Positions 54,150-63,604 of a DNA stretch of 64,000 nt are shown piece after piece (within the stretch, counting starts at the first letter, position 1; each line of letters opens with the position of its first letter). A program made the translations under genes and the position numbers. The notes beneath the pieces are model-generated. The model made no database searches and had not been told where the DNA came from. It saw only the letters and a list, made by a program, of their open reading frames with translations. This stretch comes from Gottschalkia acidurici 9a (GTDB lineage Bacteria > Bacillota > Clostridia > Tissierellales > Gottschalkiaceae), in contig NC_018664.1 of NCBI RefSeq assembly GCF_000299355.1, positions 1,906,380 through 1,970,379 on the forward strand. The letters are read 5' to 3'.

Positions 54150-54701
54150 TTAAATTTGATCCATTATCTTTGTTTTCTTTATTGCTTCTACCAGCATTAG
54201 TGCCGCTGGTAAACCAACTATTATTTGTGCTAAATTTCCTGATATAGATTCTATCGGCATAACCCAATTATTGAATGTTAGTGCTTCACCTACATAGTAC
54301 CCAACAATCATCCAAGCTCCACCTAATACCATAGCGATTATATTTCTTACAAAGCTGGTCCCCTGTTTTCCATCCTTGCAAGCAATATATCCTACTATAA
54401 ATCCCATGATAGCTCGAGTTATTACAGTGGTTGGTGTCCATATTATATATGGTGAAAATAAATCAAACATTCCCATGCCCACTGCTCCTGCTATAGCTCC
54501 TTTTCTAGCACCTAGTAATATCGCTAATATATATAGCATCCCTGTTCCTAAGTGTATAAGTCCACCTTTAGTAAGAGTAGGTATTTCAACTCCTATAATA
54601 GCAGTTGAAACATATACAAGACCTATAGCAAGTGATGTTAGTATCAAGTCTTTGGTTTTTGTTTGCACATTTGCTTTGCTTGTATTCATAGCTCCACTCA
54701 T
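54150..54701 (-). CDS. ECF transporter S-component-like protein
   Basis: 183 residues from the ATG at 54701 (GGAGGGG at 5 nt; the longer start overlaps it). About six helices after a short polar N-terminus (ANVQTKTKDLILTSLAIGLV). The IHLGTGMLYILAILLGARKG segment and APPTV-like loop (TPTTVITRAIMGFIVGYIA) match COG4720-type S-components. These bind a vitamin or similar micronutrient and dock to a shared energizing module encoded elsewhere. Substrate cannot be told; no riboswitch was seen in the 100 bp upstream. Confidence 0.8.
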   Translation of the reverse strand: MSGAMNTSKANVQTKTKDLILTSLAIGLVYVSTAIIGVEIPTLTKGGLIHLGTGMLYILAILLGARKGAIAGAVGMGMFDLFSPYIIWTPTTVITRAIMGFIVGYIACKDGKQGTSFVRNIIAMVLGGAWMIVGYYVGEALTFNNWVMPIESISGNLAQIIVGLPAALMLVEAIKKTKIMDQI

Positions 54702-54815
54702 ATGTACCCCTCCATTCATTATTTATTATGTTATAGTCATTATACTATACATTCTATTGGGATACAATATGTTTTTTTATTATTATGAATGGGTACAATT
54801 TTTATTAACTAAAAA

Positions 54816-56417
54816 CTACTTTATTACTTTTATAGATTTATCTTCCGCTAAAACTATTATTATTTTACCATCATGAACAAAAGTATTTGAGATTTTATCT
54901 GTGATCGCTAAATTCAGGTTTCCGTCACTATCAAGTACTTTAATCCCATAATCTTCTTCATCTGAAAGTTTGCATATTATTTTATTATTTGAAACTTGAA
55001 CATTCTGTATTGACTCTTTTAGTACAAGTGTATCCTCTTTAGATACTTCTGATTTATATAAATTGTATTTATCATAATCTTTAAAAGTAGTGTAATATAC
55101 ATTACCATTAATTTCATCGTACCATGCATTAATATCTGATATTTTATTATCGGATATTCTTTTTTCATTTGTTCCATCTAAACTTGAAGAGTATAGATAT
55201 TCATCTTCATCTTTTACATAATAAATTTTGTTGTTTCTTATTTTAAAATTCTTAACTTCAAAGTTTGTAATCTTTGTCATTTCATTTGTATCTAAATTTA
55301 TTTTGTAAATCCTATTTAGTTCGCCTTTTTCCATTGGATAATATGATGTTAACACATACGCTTCATTATTAATTATTGTAGTAGAATTATCATAGCTAGA
55401 AATCATGCCACCATCTTCTGTTTTTGTATACCAACCATATATGAAACTAGGATCTCCTATTCTTTTTCCATTGTCATAGTCTTCACCTTTTGGTATAAGT
55501 AAAAGATTATTAGGTCCTAGTGGTACAAATTGATTTATTCCCAATGTTCCATTTAATGTATCTTTAAAATCTAAGTATCCTGAATGTTTTTCTATAATTT
55601 TACCATCTTCACTTATTTTCAAATATACATCGGAACCCATACTTGCTCCTCCAACACGATAGTATGCCCAGAGTTGATTATCTCTCAATTGGAATCCTAA
55701 ATAATTGTTAAAACCATATAATGTGCTAAATTCATATGAATGTACTAATTCTTTATTTGATAAATCATTTTCCGATGCTCTATATATTTTATTTGTATTG
55801 CCAACTGTCTCTACAAAATAATAGTAGCCTTTAAATAGAGCAACTCCATTTTGACCCGCATATTCAGGAAGATTTACTGTTTTTACCTGTGGATTACTTG
55901 ACTTTATATTAAGTCCTTTAGATTTATCCCACTCATAACCCCATCCAAATTCATCATGTGCAAATCTCCATGTAAGAGGAAAATATGTTACATCTTTAAA
56001 GCTTAAAATTGGATATTCCTCTTTAGAATTGTCTACTATTTTTCCGTTTACGCTAACTTTAAAATTAGGAATTTTTGCATTGTAATTATTTGAGTTTCTA
56101 TTGTTTGTTTTATATGGAGCATAAGATGATGTAACCTTTTCTTGAGAAATTTTAAGTCCATCTTTTTCAGTCCATTCAGTTTTTAGGCCTAAAAGTCTAC
56201 AGTCATACCATGTCATTGGGACATATGTTATATCTTTATAAACTAAAAGTGGATAATTTCTATATTGATTATCCACTTTATTGTCATTTAAATTAACTGT
56301 AAAGCTTGGCAGTGTAACTTTTACAGTCTGATCTTTAGCTAGGCTCTCTTTTGAAAAAATCGCAGTACTTAAACATATGGTAAGAAGAGACGTAGCTAAA
56401 ATCGCTTTCTTATTCAT
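54816..56417 (-). CDS. Exported protein with two copper-amine-oxidase-N-like repeats and a beta-propeller
   Basis: 533 residues with a Sec signal (ends ESLAKDQ). Two repeats (about 30-95 and 107-175) share the pattern LPSFTVNLNDNKVDN..YPLLVYKDITYVPMTW and IPNFKVSVNGKIVDN..YPILSFKDVTYFPLTW, i.e. stalk domains of the copper amine oxidase N-terminal type. After residue 185 a series of YYY/TLDGTNEKRI-style blades resembles DUF5050 propellers (IYKINLDTNEMTKITN; LYSSSLDGTNEKRISD). Likely surface or wall associated; function unknown. AAGGAGG precedes the ATG. Confidence 0.85.
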   Translation of the reverse strand: MNKKAILATSLLTICLSTAIFSKESLAKDQTVKVTLPSFTVNLNDNKVDNQYRNYPLLVYKDITYVPMTWYDCRLLGLKTEWTEKDGLKISQEKVTSSYAPYKTNNRNSNNYNAKIPNFKVSVNGKIVDNSKEEYPILSFKDVTYFPLTWRFAHDEFGWGYEWDKSKGLNIKSSNPQVKTVNLPEYAGQNGVALFKGYYYFVETVGNTNKIYRASENDLSNKELVHSYEFSTLYGFNNYLGFQLRDNQLWAYYRVGGASMGSDVYLKISEDGKIIEKHSGYLDFKDTLNGTLGINQFVPLGPNNLLLIPKGEDYDNGKRIGDPSFIYGWYTKTEDGGMISSYDNSTTIINNEAYVLTSYYPMEKGELNRIYKINLDTNEMTKITNFEVKNFKIRNNKIYYVKDEDEYLYSSSLDGTNEKRISDNKISDINAWYDEINGNVYYTTFKDYDKYNLYKSEVSKEDTLVLKESIQNVQVSNNKIICKLSDEEDYGIKVLDSDGNLNLAITDKISNTFVHDGKIIIVLAEDKSIKVIK

Positions 56418-56549
56418 ATAATTTCCTCCTTTATTTGTTAATTACCATAATTCTATCATATATATTAATAGTTAATAAGCTGGAAATTATACTGTAATTT
56501 AATTTTAATATAATTGAAATAAACTGATGATTACTTAAAATATCTTTTA

Positions 56550-56909
56550 CTAAATATTTTTAAGCTCCTCCCAGTCTACCTCTTTGAACCCTACCAACAC
56601 TCTCTCTTCACCTACTATAATAGGTCTTTTTACTAGCATTCCATCTGTTGAAAGTAATTGTATTTGCTCTTTTTCAGACATTTCAGATAATTTATCTTTT
56701 AGTCCCATTTCTCTATATTTAATTCCACTAGTATTGAAAAATCTTTTTATAGGTAGTCCACTTTTTTCAATCCACTTAGATAATTCTTCTACTGTTGGAT
56801 TTTCTTCTACTATATGTCTTGAATCATAGCTTATATTATTTTCATTAAGCCACTTTTTAGCCTTCTTACAAGTACTACACTTTGGATATTGTAAAAATAA
56901 ATATTTCAT
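56550..56909 (-). CDS. ArsC/Spx-family protein (YffB/YusI-like)
   Basis: 119 residues, thioredoxin-like fold with CSTC redox motif (Cys11, Cys14), TVEELSKWIEKSGLPIKRFF helix and the family RPIIVGEERVLVGFKE end. The CxxC and sequence style fit Spx/YusI-like proteins rather than a proven arsenate reductase. No ars genes nearby. AAGGAG precedes the ATG. Confidence 0.85.
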   Translation of the reverse strand: MKYLFLQYPKCSTCKKAKKWLNENNISYDSRHIVEENPTVEELSKWIEKSGLPIKRFFNTSGIKYREMGLKDKLSEMSEKEQIQLLSTDGMLVKRPIIVGEERVLVGFKEVDWEELKNI

Positions 56910-57124
56910 TATATCTCTCCTTCTGTTTTTTTATTTTATACCCATTTCACTGATAATTACTAGTAATGAGTGAATTTATAATGATAAAATAAGATTTACT
57001 GAATATATAGTATATAAGAGGATTATAAATAAAACTATCGTAAAAATATATTTATAGTGATATACTTATTTATGTGCTTGAAAATTATATGATAAATAAT
57101 TAAATGTTTTGGAGGTAGTAAATT

Positions 57125-57952
57125 ATGATTTTTATCGAACTATTGAAAGCAGTATTCTTAGGAGTTGTTGAAGGAATTACTGAATGGCTTCCTATCAGTA
57201 GTACTGGTCATATGATTTTAGTTGAAAAATTTATACAATTAAATGCTTCAGCTGCTTTTAAGGAAATGTTTTTTGTGGTTATCCAGCTAGGAGCTATATT
57301 AGCTGTTGTTCTATTATATTTTCATAAATTGAATCCTTTTTCCCCTAGTAAGTCCAGCAAAGAGAAGCAAGATACTATGTCAATTTGGTATAAAGTTATT
57401 GTCGGAATTATTCCAGCAGGAGTATTTGGTTTCTTATTTGATGATTGGTTAAATGAGCATTTATATAACTATAAAACTGTTTCTATAATGTTAATTGTTT
57501 ACGGTATTTTGTTTATCATCATTGAAAATCGTAATAAAGGTCGTGGCGGTAATATTAGAAGTTTTAGTGATCTAAGCTATAGAACAGCTTTCTTGATTGG
57601 AATGTTTCAAGTTCTAGCTTTAATTCCAGGTACGTCACGTTCAGGTGCAACTATTCTTGGTGCAATTTTATTAGGCACTTCGCGTTACATAGCTGCAGAA
57701 TATTCTTTCTTTTTATCTATACCAATAATGTTTGGTGCTAGCGGTGTAAAGCTACTTAAATTCGGACTTAGCTTCACTAGTATGGAAATAGCTATTTTAG
57801 TTACAGGTATGGTTGTAGCTTTCATTGTTTCTGTTGTAGCTATAAAATTCTTAATGAGTTACATTAAAAATAATGACTTTAAAGCGTTTGGTTGGTATCG
57901 TATTATTTTAGGTATTTTAGTTATTGCATATTTTGCGTTTTGGGGAAACTAA
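57125..57952 (+). CDS. uppP: Undecaprenyl-diphosphatase (BacA type)
   Basis: Membrane phosphatase recycling undecaprenyl pyrophosphate, the wall-lipid carrier; overexpression of such enzymes gives bacitracin resistance. 275 residues, about eight helices. Both catalytic motifs are intact: [14 protein letters not shown] (about 16-29) and [10 protein letters not shown] (about 173-182). GGAGGT precedes the ATG. Monocistronic with a strong terminator. Confidence 0.96.
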   Translation: MIFIELLKAVFLGVVEGITEWLPISSTGHMILVEKFIQLNASAAFKEMFFVVIQLGAILAVVLLYFHKLNPFSPSKSSKEKQDTMSIWYKVIVGIIPAGVFGFLFDDWLNEHLYNYKTVSIMLIVYGILFIIIENRNKGRGGNIRSFSDLSYRTAFLIGMFQVLALIPGTSRSGATILGAILLGTSRYIAAEYSFFLSIPIMFGASGVKLLKFGLSFTSMEIAILVTGMVVAFIVSVVAIKFLMSYIKNNDFKAFGWYRIILGILVIAYFAFWGN

Positions 57953-57970
57953 GATAATATGTGTTAAATA

Positions 57971-58010
57971 AAAGAACTATAATATATAAGTTATATTATA
58001 GTTCTTTTTT
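57971..58010 (+). terminator. uppP terminator
   Basis: 16-bp perfect stem AAAGAACTATAATATA (57971-57986) with complement at 57992-58007 and T-run. Confidence 0.9.
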
Positions 58011-58121
58011 ATTTCTCTATATTTAAGTACTATATCGTTATAAATGATATAAGGTATATCTATTATGTATTATTAATTCACTCTATAATTATGTTATTCT
58101 TATCTAAGTTCTATATTAGAT

Positions 58122-58835
58122 TTACTCAAATACTACTTCTCCAGTTTCAATATGATATTTTGCTCCAATAACTTGAACTTTATTTTCTTTTATTAAGTTT
58201 TCTATAACAGGTTCTCTTTTTATCTCATTTACCGTGTTTTCTATATTCTTATCTTCTACTTCTGCATATATCTTATCTTTTGATGCATTGTTATCTATGC
58301 CTTCTAAAGAAATATTTATTTTTTCAATTATTCCCTGTATATTTTCAGAAGCTTGAGCCTTGTTGACAGTAGCCTCTACAGCACCACATTTTTCATGACC
58401 TAGTACAACTATTAGTGGCGCACCTAATTGTTCTACACCATATTCAACACTACCCATTGTTATTTTGTCTATGACGTTTCCAGCATCTCTAATAACAAAT
58501 AAATCTCCTAGCCCTTGATCGAATATTATTTCAGGATTTACCCTACTATCACTACAACCAACTATTACTGCTAGTGGTTTTTGTCCCATACTTAACTTCT
58601 TTAGATTTTCTTTACTTAAGTCCTTGTTCAATATCTCTCCACTAATGAATCTTTTGTTACCTTCTAACAGCAGTTTTTTTGCATCCTCTGGATTTGTAAC
58701 ATCTGGTCTTGTGTAGACTTGTTTGACTTGCTGGTTAACTTCGACAGATGCCTGTTTTTGTTCCCCATCACATCCTGTTAGTGTTAGTGTTAAGATTCCA
58801 GCTGATAAAATCATTCCTAAAGCTTTAGCTTTCAT
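58122..58835 (-). CDS. Beta-carbonic anhydrase lipoprotein
   Basis: 237 residues with a lipoprotein signal and lipobox (LTGC, Cys22), so the enzyme is anchored outside the membrane. Catalytic zinc ligands Cys94, His147, Cys150 and the Asp96-Arg98 dyad (VGCSDSRVNPE; GHEKCGAVEA) are intact. It reversibly hydrates CO2; an outside location suggests CO2/bicarbonate capture or pH handling. Beta-class enzymes are usually cytoplasmic, though exported forms exist. GAGGGGG precedes the ATG. Confidence 0.93.
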   Translation of the reverse strand: MKAKALGMILSAGILTLTLTGCDGEQKQASVEVNQQVKQVYTRPDVTNPEDAKKLLLEGNKRFISGEILNKDLSKENLKKLSMGQKPLAVIVGCSDSRVNPEIIFDQGLGDLFVIRDAGNVIDKITMGSVEYGVEQLGAPLIVVLGHEKCGAVEATVNKAQASENIQGIIEKINISLEGIDNNASKDKIYAEVEDKNIENTVNEIKREPVIENLIKENKVQVIGAKYHIETGEVVFE

Positions 58836-59024
58836 AAAATACCCCCTCTAGTTTATATTTAAATATTGGAAATTAACATCAAATTACATGATACCATGTT
58901 TGATAAGAAATTTCTATTATTTTGTATAATTATTTAGAATTTTGATAATTAATTAGTTTTTCTAAAGCCTTTACAGTATTTTTCTTCTATTAACTTATTT
59001 TATTTGATAGAATTAGAGGTTTTA

Positions 59025-59066
59025 TTAAAAAAGCTACTGAAGTATCTCACTGATACTTAGTAGCTT
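59025..59066 (-). terminator. Terminator of the BpsA-type gene
   Basis: AAGCTACT/AGTAGCTT outer stem (59031-59038 with 59059-59066), inner AGTATC/GATACT, then six T's on the minus strand. Confidence 0.85.
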
Positions 59067-59116
59067 AGTTAAATATTTAGATTGATTATGTGTAGTAAAA
59101 CTACAATGAAAACTTT

Positions 59117-60328
59117 TTAATTTTTTACTTTTTCAATAATTTTAAATATTTTACCGTTGCAATTACTACAACCTTTTTCTTTCAGTTCTTCTATTGTTTT
59201 GACTTTTTTTGAATTACCAACCTCAATTATTTTATTACATTCTTTACATTTATAATATCTAACTGTTATTTTAAATTCTCCTGTATAAATCATCCCTTCA
59301 TAAGAACTATTTATTGATGATTTTGTTCTACTAGTAGTTTTAAGAATAATCATTTGACCTGTGCTCCCAATTATTCCAGCACTCTCATAACTATTAAATG
59401 TAGTAAATACTTCTGAGACTGTAAGTCCCATATTTAAAAAACACTTTTGCATATCAAACTCAAAGTCTGGTGACTTATTTGCGTATGAAAGGAAAATTGG
59501 AATACCATTCTCTCGCTTTAAAGCTTCAACTCCCCTTGATATAAATAAGTTCATTCCTTGAAGCGTATAAGGAGGATCAGTAAAGAAACAATCAAATATT
59601 CCTCTAAATTTATTTGATATAGGCTTCCTAAAGTCTATATGCTCACATTTGATAGGAAGATTCTCTTTTTCAGATAATGCCTCAATATAAGAAAGAACTC
59701 TTTGATCAATATCCATTACCAAAATTATAGTTCTAGAGTACTGTATATTAGAAAAAAGCTTTTTTAATAAAAATCCTATAGCTATACTTACTAAATCATC
59801 ATCTCCCACACATAGTATCTTCTTTCCTATTAATACTGAATTCTTAAGCGCTAATAGTGCTCTCTTTATGGAAGTGTCTACAGTACACTTCGATTGATCT
59901 ATAGTGACATCAGCTTGAGGGCGATTAATAAATATCTCATTTAATTCTTCTTTTAATTCTATGATTTCTTCGTGCTCTTTCCATGGCTCTGATATTAGCC
60001 TGATATATAGTTCTTTATTTACTCCTTTAAATCCTAAGTCATTTTCTATAAAACATCTACCTTTTATTGTAAGTCTTACCCCTCTGTCCTGAACTAGTAA
60101 TCCAAGTTTAATAAACTCTCTTTTAATAGCTGCGACCACAGGAGTTGGAAGTAGATTGTTTTTTGCTAGTTCTTTAGTAGATATACCCTCTCTAAAATAA
60201 ACATTTATTAAAATTTTCTCTATAACTTGACTTCCATCTTCTATTCTGACATTTTCACTTACCTTTTGTACATAATTACATAATAATTCCTTATTGTTTT
60301 TTATTTTAGCTTTATTTTTTTTATTCAA
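59117..60328 (-). CDS. BpsA-family branched-polyamine synthase (DUF43) with C-terminal zinc ribbon
   Basis: 403 residues. N-terminal winged helix (about 10-95; INVYFREGISTKELAKNNLL), then a Rossmann aminopropyltransferase domain with the family motifs VGDDDLVSIAIG (about 174-185) and FFTDPPYTLQG (about 247), as in N4-bis(aminopropyl)spermidine synthase. The last about 50 residues add two CxxC pairs (YKCKECNKI, GCSNCNGKI), a zinc-ribbon extension. BpsA makes branched polyamines in thermophiles; clostridial homologues exist and their product is less clear. TTG start after GGGGG. Confidence 0.85.
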   Translation of the reverse strand: MNKKNKAKIKNNKELLCNYVQKVSENVRIEDGSQVIEKILINVYFREGISTKELAKNNLLPTPVVAAIKREFIKLGLLVQDRGVRLTIKGRCFIENDLGFKGVNKELYIRLISEPWKEHEEIIELKEELNEIFINRPQADVTIDQSKCTVDTSIKRALLALKNSVLIGKKILCVGDDDLVSIAIGFLLKKLFSNIQYSRTIILVMDIDQRVLSYIEALSEKENLPIKCEHIDFRKPISNKFRGIFDCFFTDPPYTLQGMNLFISRGVEALKRENGIPIFLSYANKSPDFEFDMQKCFLNMGLTVSEVFTTFNSYESAGIIGSTGQMIILKTTSRTKSSINSSYEGMIYTGEFKITVRYYKCKECNKIIEVGNSKKVKTIEELKEKGCSNCNGKIFKIIEKVKN

Positions 60329-60634
60329 TTTTACATTCCCCCATATTTTTAATTATAGATATTAATATTAATTCACTAATTAGAATTTGTACTAATCAGC
60401 TGTGTAAGTTAAAAATATGGATATAAATACAAAAAGGACATAGTAACACAAAGTCACTACATCCCCCTAATTTTTTAGTGTCTGCCTAAACTATTCTTTA
60501 AGAAAATACATATCTATGATTATAGAAATTTCAAATCTTATAAATAATAGATTAATTACAACTTAGATAGAAAACCTAAGTTTAAATACAATCTATAAAA
60601 GAGCGAATAATATAGAATATCTAGTTTAAGACAT
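60329..60634. other. Intergenic stretch downstream of the RNA candidate
   Basis: About 300 bp without a gene. AAACCTAAGTTTAAATAC-type AT-rich sequence; nothing else supported. Confidence 0.4.
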
Positions 60635-60850
60635 AAAAATACCATGCAAAAGCACGGTATTTTATCATATATCACAAGGTTATGTGTTATCCGTGTTCTT
60701 AACTTACTCTTAAAAAACTCGTCAATAAATAAACCTAAACTACTAGGTTAAAAGTTTTTTAAGAAACAACTATTTAGCTGATTAGTTAAGAACTACCTCA
60801 CTCATAAAACACACTCCCGATATTATTTTTGAATTTTGTTGTTATGTTCA
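60635..60850 (-). ncRNA. Structured small RNA candidate (6S-like)
   Basis: Four nested, perfectly complementary segments fold one rod: 60683-60688 with 60808-60813 (6 bp), 60695-60703 with 60785-60793 (GTTCTTAAC, 9 bp), 60709-60718 with 60754-60763 (CTTAAAAAAC, 10 bp) and 60732-60737 with 60744-60749 (6 bp, closing a 6-nt loop). Between the second and third helices is an asymmetric bubble (21 nt on the 5' side, 5 nt on the other), a 6S-RNA-like shape. A consensus promoter lies upstream and an intrinsic terminator (12-bp stem, 60652-60663 with 60636-60647, T-tail) ends it. No credible ORF inside. It lies between the BpsA gene and a GNAT gene, both also on the minus strand. Identity as 6S is inference. 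Confidence 0.65.
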
Positions 60851-60856
60851 GCTCTG

Positions 60857-60885
60857 ATTATAACATATATAATATAGAATGTAAA
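60857..60885 (-). promoter_or_regulatory. Promoter of the small RNA candidate
   Basis: TTTACA (complement of 60880-60885), 17-bp spacer, TATAAT (complement of 60857-60862). Predicted start about 60850. Confidence 0.8.
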
Positions 60886-60923
60886 TATATGCTTATTTTA
60901 TTAATACAGAATATACATGAATG

Positions 60924-61364
60924 TTATTTTAGGCTAGAAGCTTTTTCCCATACCATTCTATATTCCACTTCTCCAGTATCTGAGCTAGTTTGTTCTTTTG
61001 TAATAGTAAATCCATTTTTATTATAAAAATTGATTGCTTTCGTGTTTTTACTATATACATCTAAGCTTAAAGTACTATAATGACTCTTCGCTTCTTCTAA
61101 AAGCATTTGTCCAATGCCTTTTCCTTGATATTCTTTTGCAACAAATAATCCTGCAATGTATTGATTATCACTTATTCCAATAAATCCTTTTATTTTATCC
61201 ATAGATTTATAGACTAAAATATCTGCTTGGGGCAACATTTCTTTAACTATATCATAGTTTTTATTCCAGTATTCTTCATTAATAAATTTATGAGCATTAA
61301 TGTTTGTCTCCAACCAAATTTTCATTACTTTCTCTAAGTCATCTATCTCTAGTTTCGTAATCAT
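60924..61364 (-). CDS. GNAT-family N-acetyltransferase
   Basis: 146 residues, complete GNAT fold: motif A VAKEYQGKGIGQMLLEEAKS (acetyl-CoA loop QGKGIG) and motif B LDVYSKNTKAINFYNKNGFT. Close in style to the YjaB/PhnO-like group acting on small molecules or peptides; substrate unknown. GGTGGGTGA precedes the ATG. Confidence 0.88.
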   Translation of the reverse strand: MITKLEIDDLEKVMKIWLETNINAHKFINEEYWNKNYDIVKEMLPQADILVYKSMDKIKGFIGISDNQYIAGLFVAKEYQGKGIGQMLLEEAKSHYSTLSLDVYSKNTKAINFYNKNGFTITKEQTSSDTGEVEYRMVWEKASSLK

Positions 61365-61442
61365 TTTCTATCACCCACCATAATTATAGTATTTTTGTAT
61401 ACTGACTAAACCCTTGTGAAAAGTTACTCTAAATAAGAAAAA

Positions 61443-62747
61443 TTACTTTATCGGAATTTCAATGATTTTATCATATATTTCTGTGTAAGTCATCTTTTCT
61501 ATACTCAATTGATGATTATCTCCGGTTTTCGAAAAACGTAGTGTTCTACTATGAAGTGTTTTTCCATCTTCTGATTTTTTAATATTACTTCCGATAGTTT
61601 CTCTAAGACTTACTCTTTCTCCATCTACTATAAGTCCCACCTGGGTAAGTATAACATCTTCTGTTGTAGTAATGCTAACATATGTGCTTCCTTCTAATTC
61701 ATATATATTATCTATTGTTATATTCCTCTCTAGGACTTCAATTTTTTGGGCTTCAGAACCCTTCTTAATATTAAACTTTTTATTAACATCTCTATCTACA
61801 GAAAAGCTTTCCACATATGCTTGAACTGATTTTAATTTCTCTGGCAAAGCATCATATTCGCTATAAAATTTAATCCCATTAGTGTCTGTGGTAATGCTAA
61901 CACCTTGACTTTCTAACTCCTGTCCGTTACCTCTTAAATTTATATTTATATGATTTGGACGTAATCTCTCTCCTAATATGTGATCCTTAGCTAATTCAAT
62001 AATATTTTGTATAGATCCATATAGTACAGTTTTTGTAGGCGATGCTACTATTGAGTCTAGATGAATTTTTGTATTATTAGACTTTAAAGTTTCATTAATA
62101 TTCTGCTTTAATGTATAGCCCATTGCCTTATCTTTATCTATGGTAAAACTAATATTACCTACTTCCGTTGTGTCATCATATGCTAATTGTATGTTTAAAT
62201 CTAATGTCTTATCAAATAGATATGGTCTCTCAAAACTATATATCCATTTTATTTCTGTTTTTTCATCATTTATTTTCCCTTGTCCACTGTTACCTTTATA
62301 TTCCTTATTAGCTCCTTTAATAGTTATATGAATATTACTATCTTTATCAATTTGCCCACTTGGATCTCTTAGTGTATAAAAAACTAATAGCTGATTTTCG
62401 TCTACCATTATTCCATCTAATGTTAGACTTAATCCATTCTTGAAGGTATAGCTTTTTCCAATAGTCTGACCTTTTCCCAATTCATTTAGTCCCTTTAAAG
62501 TACCATTCATAATTTGGTCATATCCCAGAAGTTTTTTCCCATAATATGCAATAGCATTAAAGTTATATCCTATAAGTAAAAATATAATACAAGCGACTGC
62601 GACTCTGATTTTCCAACTCCTTCTTTTTGGCTTAGCTAAAGAGATTTTATTTAAAGCACTATATAATCTTGTCTCTAATTCTTCAGGGACTTCAATTCTA
62701 TCTATATCTAATTTATTTTTGTTCAACATTTTCTCAATTTCTTTCAT
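61443..62747 (-). CDS. DUF4179 membrane protein, probable anti-sigma factor
   Basis: 434 residues from the ATG at 62747 (AAGGGGTGA upstream; a longer GTG start overlaps it). About 45 cytoplasmic residues, one transmembrane helix (IRVAVACIIFLLIGYNFNAI), then a DUF4179 extracytoplasmic domain (GLSLTLDGIMVDENQLLVFY) and a DUF5643-like C-terminal part. It overlaps the sigma gene by 14 nt, the usual sigma/anti-sigma coupling. Confidence 0.87.
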   Translation of the reverse strand: MKEIEKMLNKNKLDIDRIEVPEELETRLYSALNKISLAKPKRRSWKIRVAVACIIFLLIGYNFNAIAYYGKKLLGYDQIMNGTLKGLNELGKGQTIGKSYTFKNGLSLTLDGIMVDENQLLVFYTLRDPSGQIDKDSNIHITIKGANKEYKGNSGQGKINDEKTEIKWIYSFERPYLFDKTLDLNIQLAYDDTTEVGNISFTIDKDKAMGYTLKQNINETLKSNNTKIHLDSIVASPTKTVLYGSIQNIIELAKDHILGERLRPNHININLRGNGQELESQGVSITTDTNGIKFYSEYDALPEKLKSVQAYVESFSVDRDVNKKFNIKKGSEAQKIEVLERNITIDNIYELEGSTYVSITTTEDVILTQVGLIVDGERVSLRETIGSNIKKSEDGKTLHSRTLRFSKTGDNHQLSIEKMTYTEIYDKIIEIPIK

Positions 62748-63261
62748 ATTTATCACCCCTTAGACTTTCTTCTAATTTTTTAAGCCCTATATGAAGACGA
62801 GACTTTACTGTTCCAGGAGGTATCTTTAAAATATCTGATATAGCTTTATAGTCTAAATCTAAAAAATATCTAAGTCTAATAATTTCTTGATGCTTATCAG
62901 TAAGTTTTAACAAATGCTCTTCTATTACAATTTGTTCTTCTTTCTCCTTTAAGTGAACTTCACAAACTTCTTTTTCAATGATATTTTCATTAACAAATTT
63001 ACTTTTATCCCTTAAAATCTTTTTACAGCAATTTACCAAAATAGTTTTGCTCCAACTATAAAATGCGTCTCGATTTTTTAATTGCTGTATATTTTCGTAT
63101 AGTATTGTAATCATATCCGACATAGCATCTAAAGAATCTTCTTTGTTTTTCATATATACAAAGGCTAATTTGTAGTATTCCTCTTTTTGAGCCATAATTA
63201 ACTTTACCAGTGCATCTTTATCTCCCTTCTTTGCTTTTTTAACTAGTACCTCTATATCCAC
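62734..63261 (-). CDS. ECF-type RNA polymerase sigma factor
   Basis: 175 residues from the GTG at 63261 (GGAAGGTG at 5 nt); an upstream ATG at 63279 lacks a site. Sigma-70 region 2 helices (LVKLIMAQKEEYYKLAFVYM) and region 4 (HQEIIRLRYFLDLDYKAISD, then the recognition helix IPPGTVKSRLHIGLKKLEES). Region 2.4 is divergent from the classical ECF. Overlaps and precedes its DUF4179 partner; typically such pairs are autoregulated. Confidence 0.92.
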   Translation of the reverse strand: MDIEVLVKKAKKGDKDALVKLIMAQKEEYYKLAFVYMKNKEDSLDAMSDMITILYENIQQLKNRDAFYSWSKTILVNCCKKILRDKSKFVNENIIEKEVCEVHLKEKEEQIVIEEHLLKLTDKHQEIIRLRYFLDLDYKAISDILKIPPGTVKSRLHIGLKKLEESLRGDKYERN

Positions 63262-63365
63262 TTTAACACCTTCCTTCATATATAAGAGTATAATACTATG
63301 TAAAAAGTTCATTTTAATTTATTTTTTATAGTTTTTATATTAGATTTATACAAAGTCTTTGAAAT

Positions 63366-63392
63366 AAAAAAGAATCCTATTATAAGGATTCT
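63366..63392 (-). terminator. EamA gene terminator
   Basis: 8-bp stem AGAATCCT (63371-63378) with complement at 63385-63392 and five or more T's on the minus strand. About 210 bp after the stop at 63605. Confidence 0.7.
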
Positions 63393-63604
63393 CATAAGAG
63401 TGGTCTAATTATCGTTCTTTAAAGTGAATTTTTAAGGCTCTCATATATCTTTTTATATATTGTTAAATATATTTTAGAAAATATAAGTATATATGTATTT
63501 ATTCTTTATCCAATTGTATATTTACATATTAACTTTTTCTCTACTTATTACATTAAGTCAATAAATCTTCAAAGAAATATTTCTTTGATATATATTTAGT
63601 ACCA

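Noticed and set aside
54702-54815. Possible vitamin riboswitch before the ECF S-component gene
   Set aside because: The space is about 100 bp, AT-rich, and I found no conserved riboswitch core.
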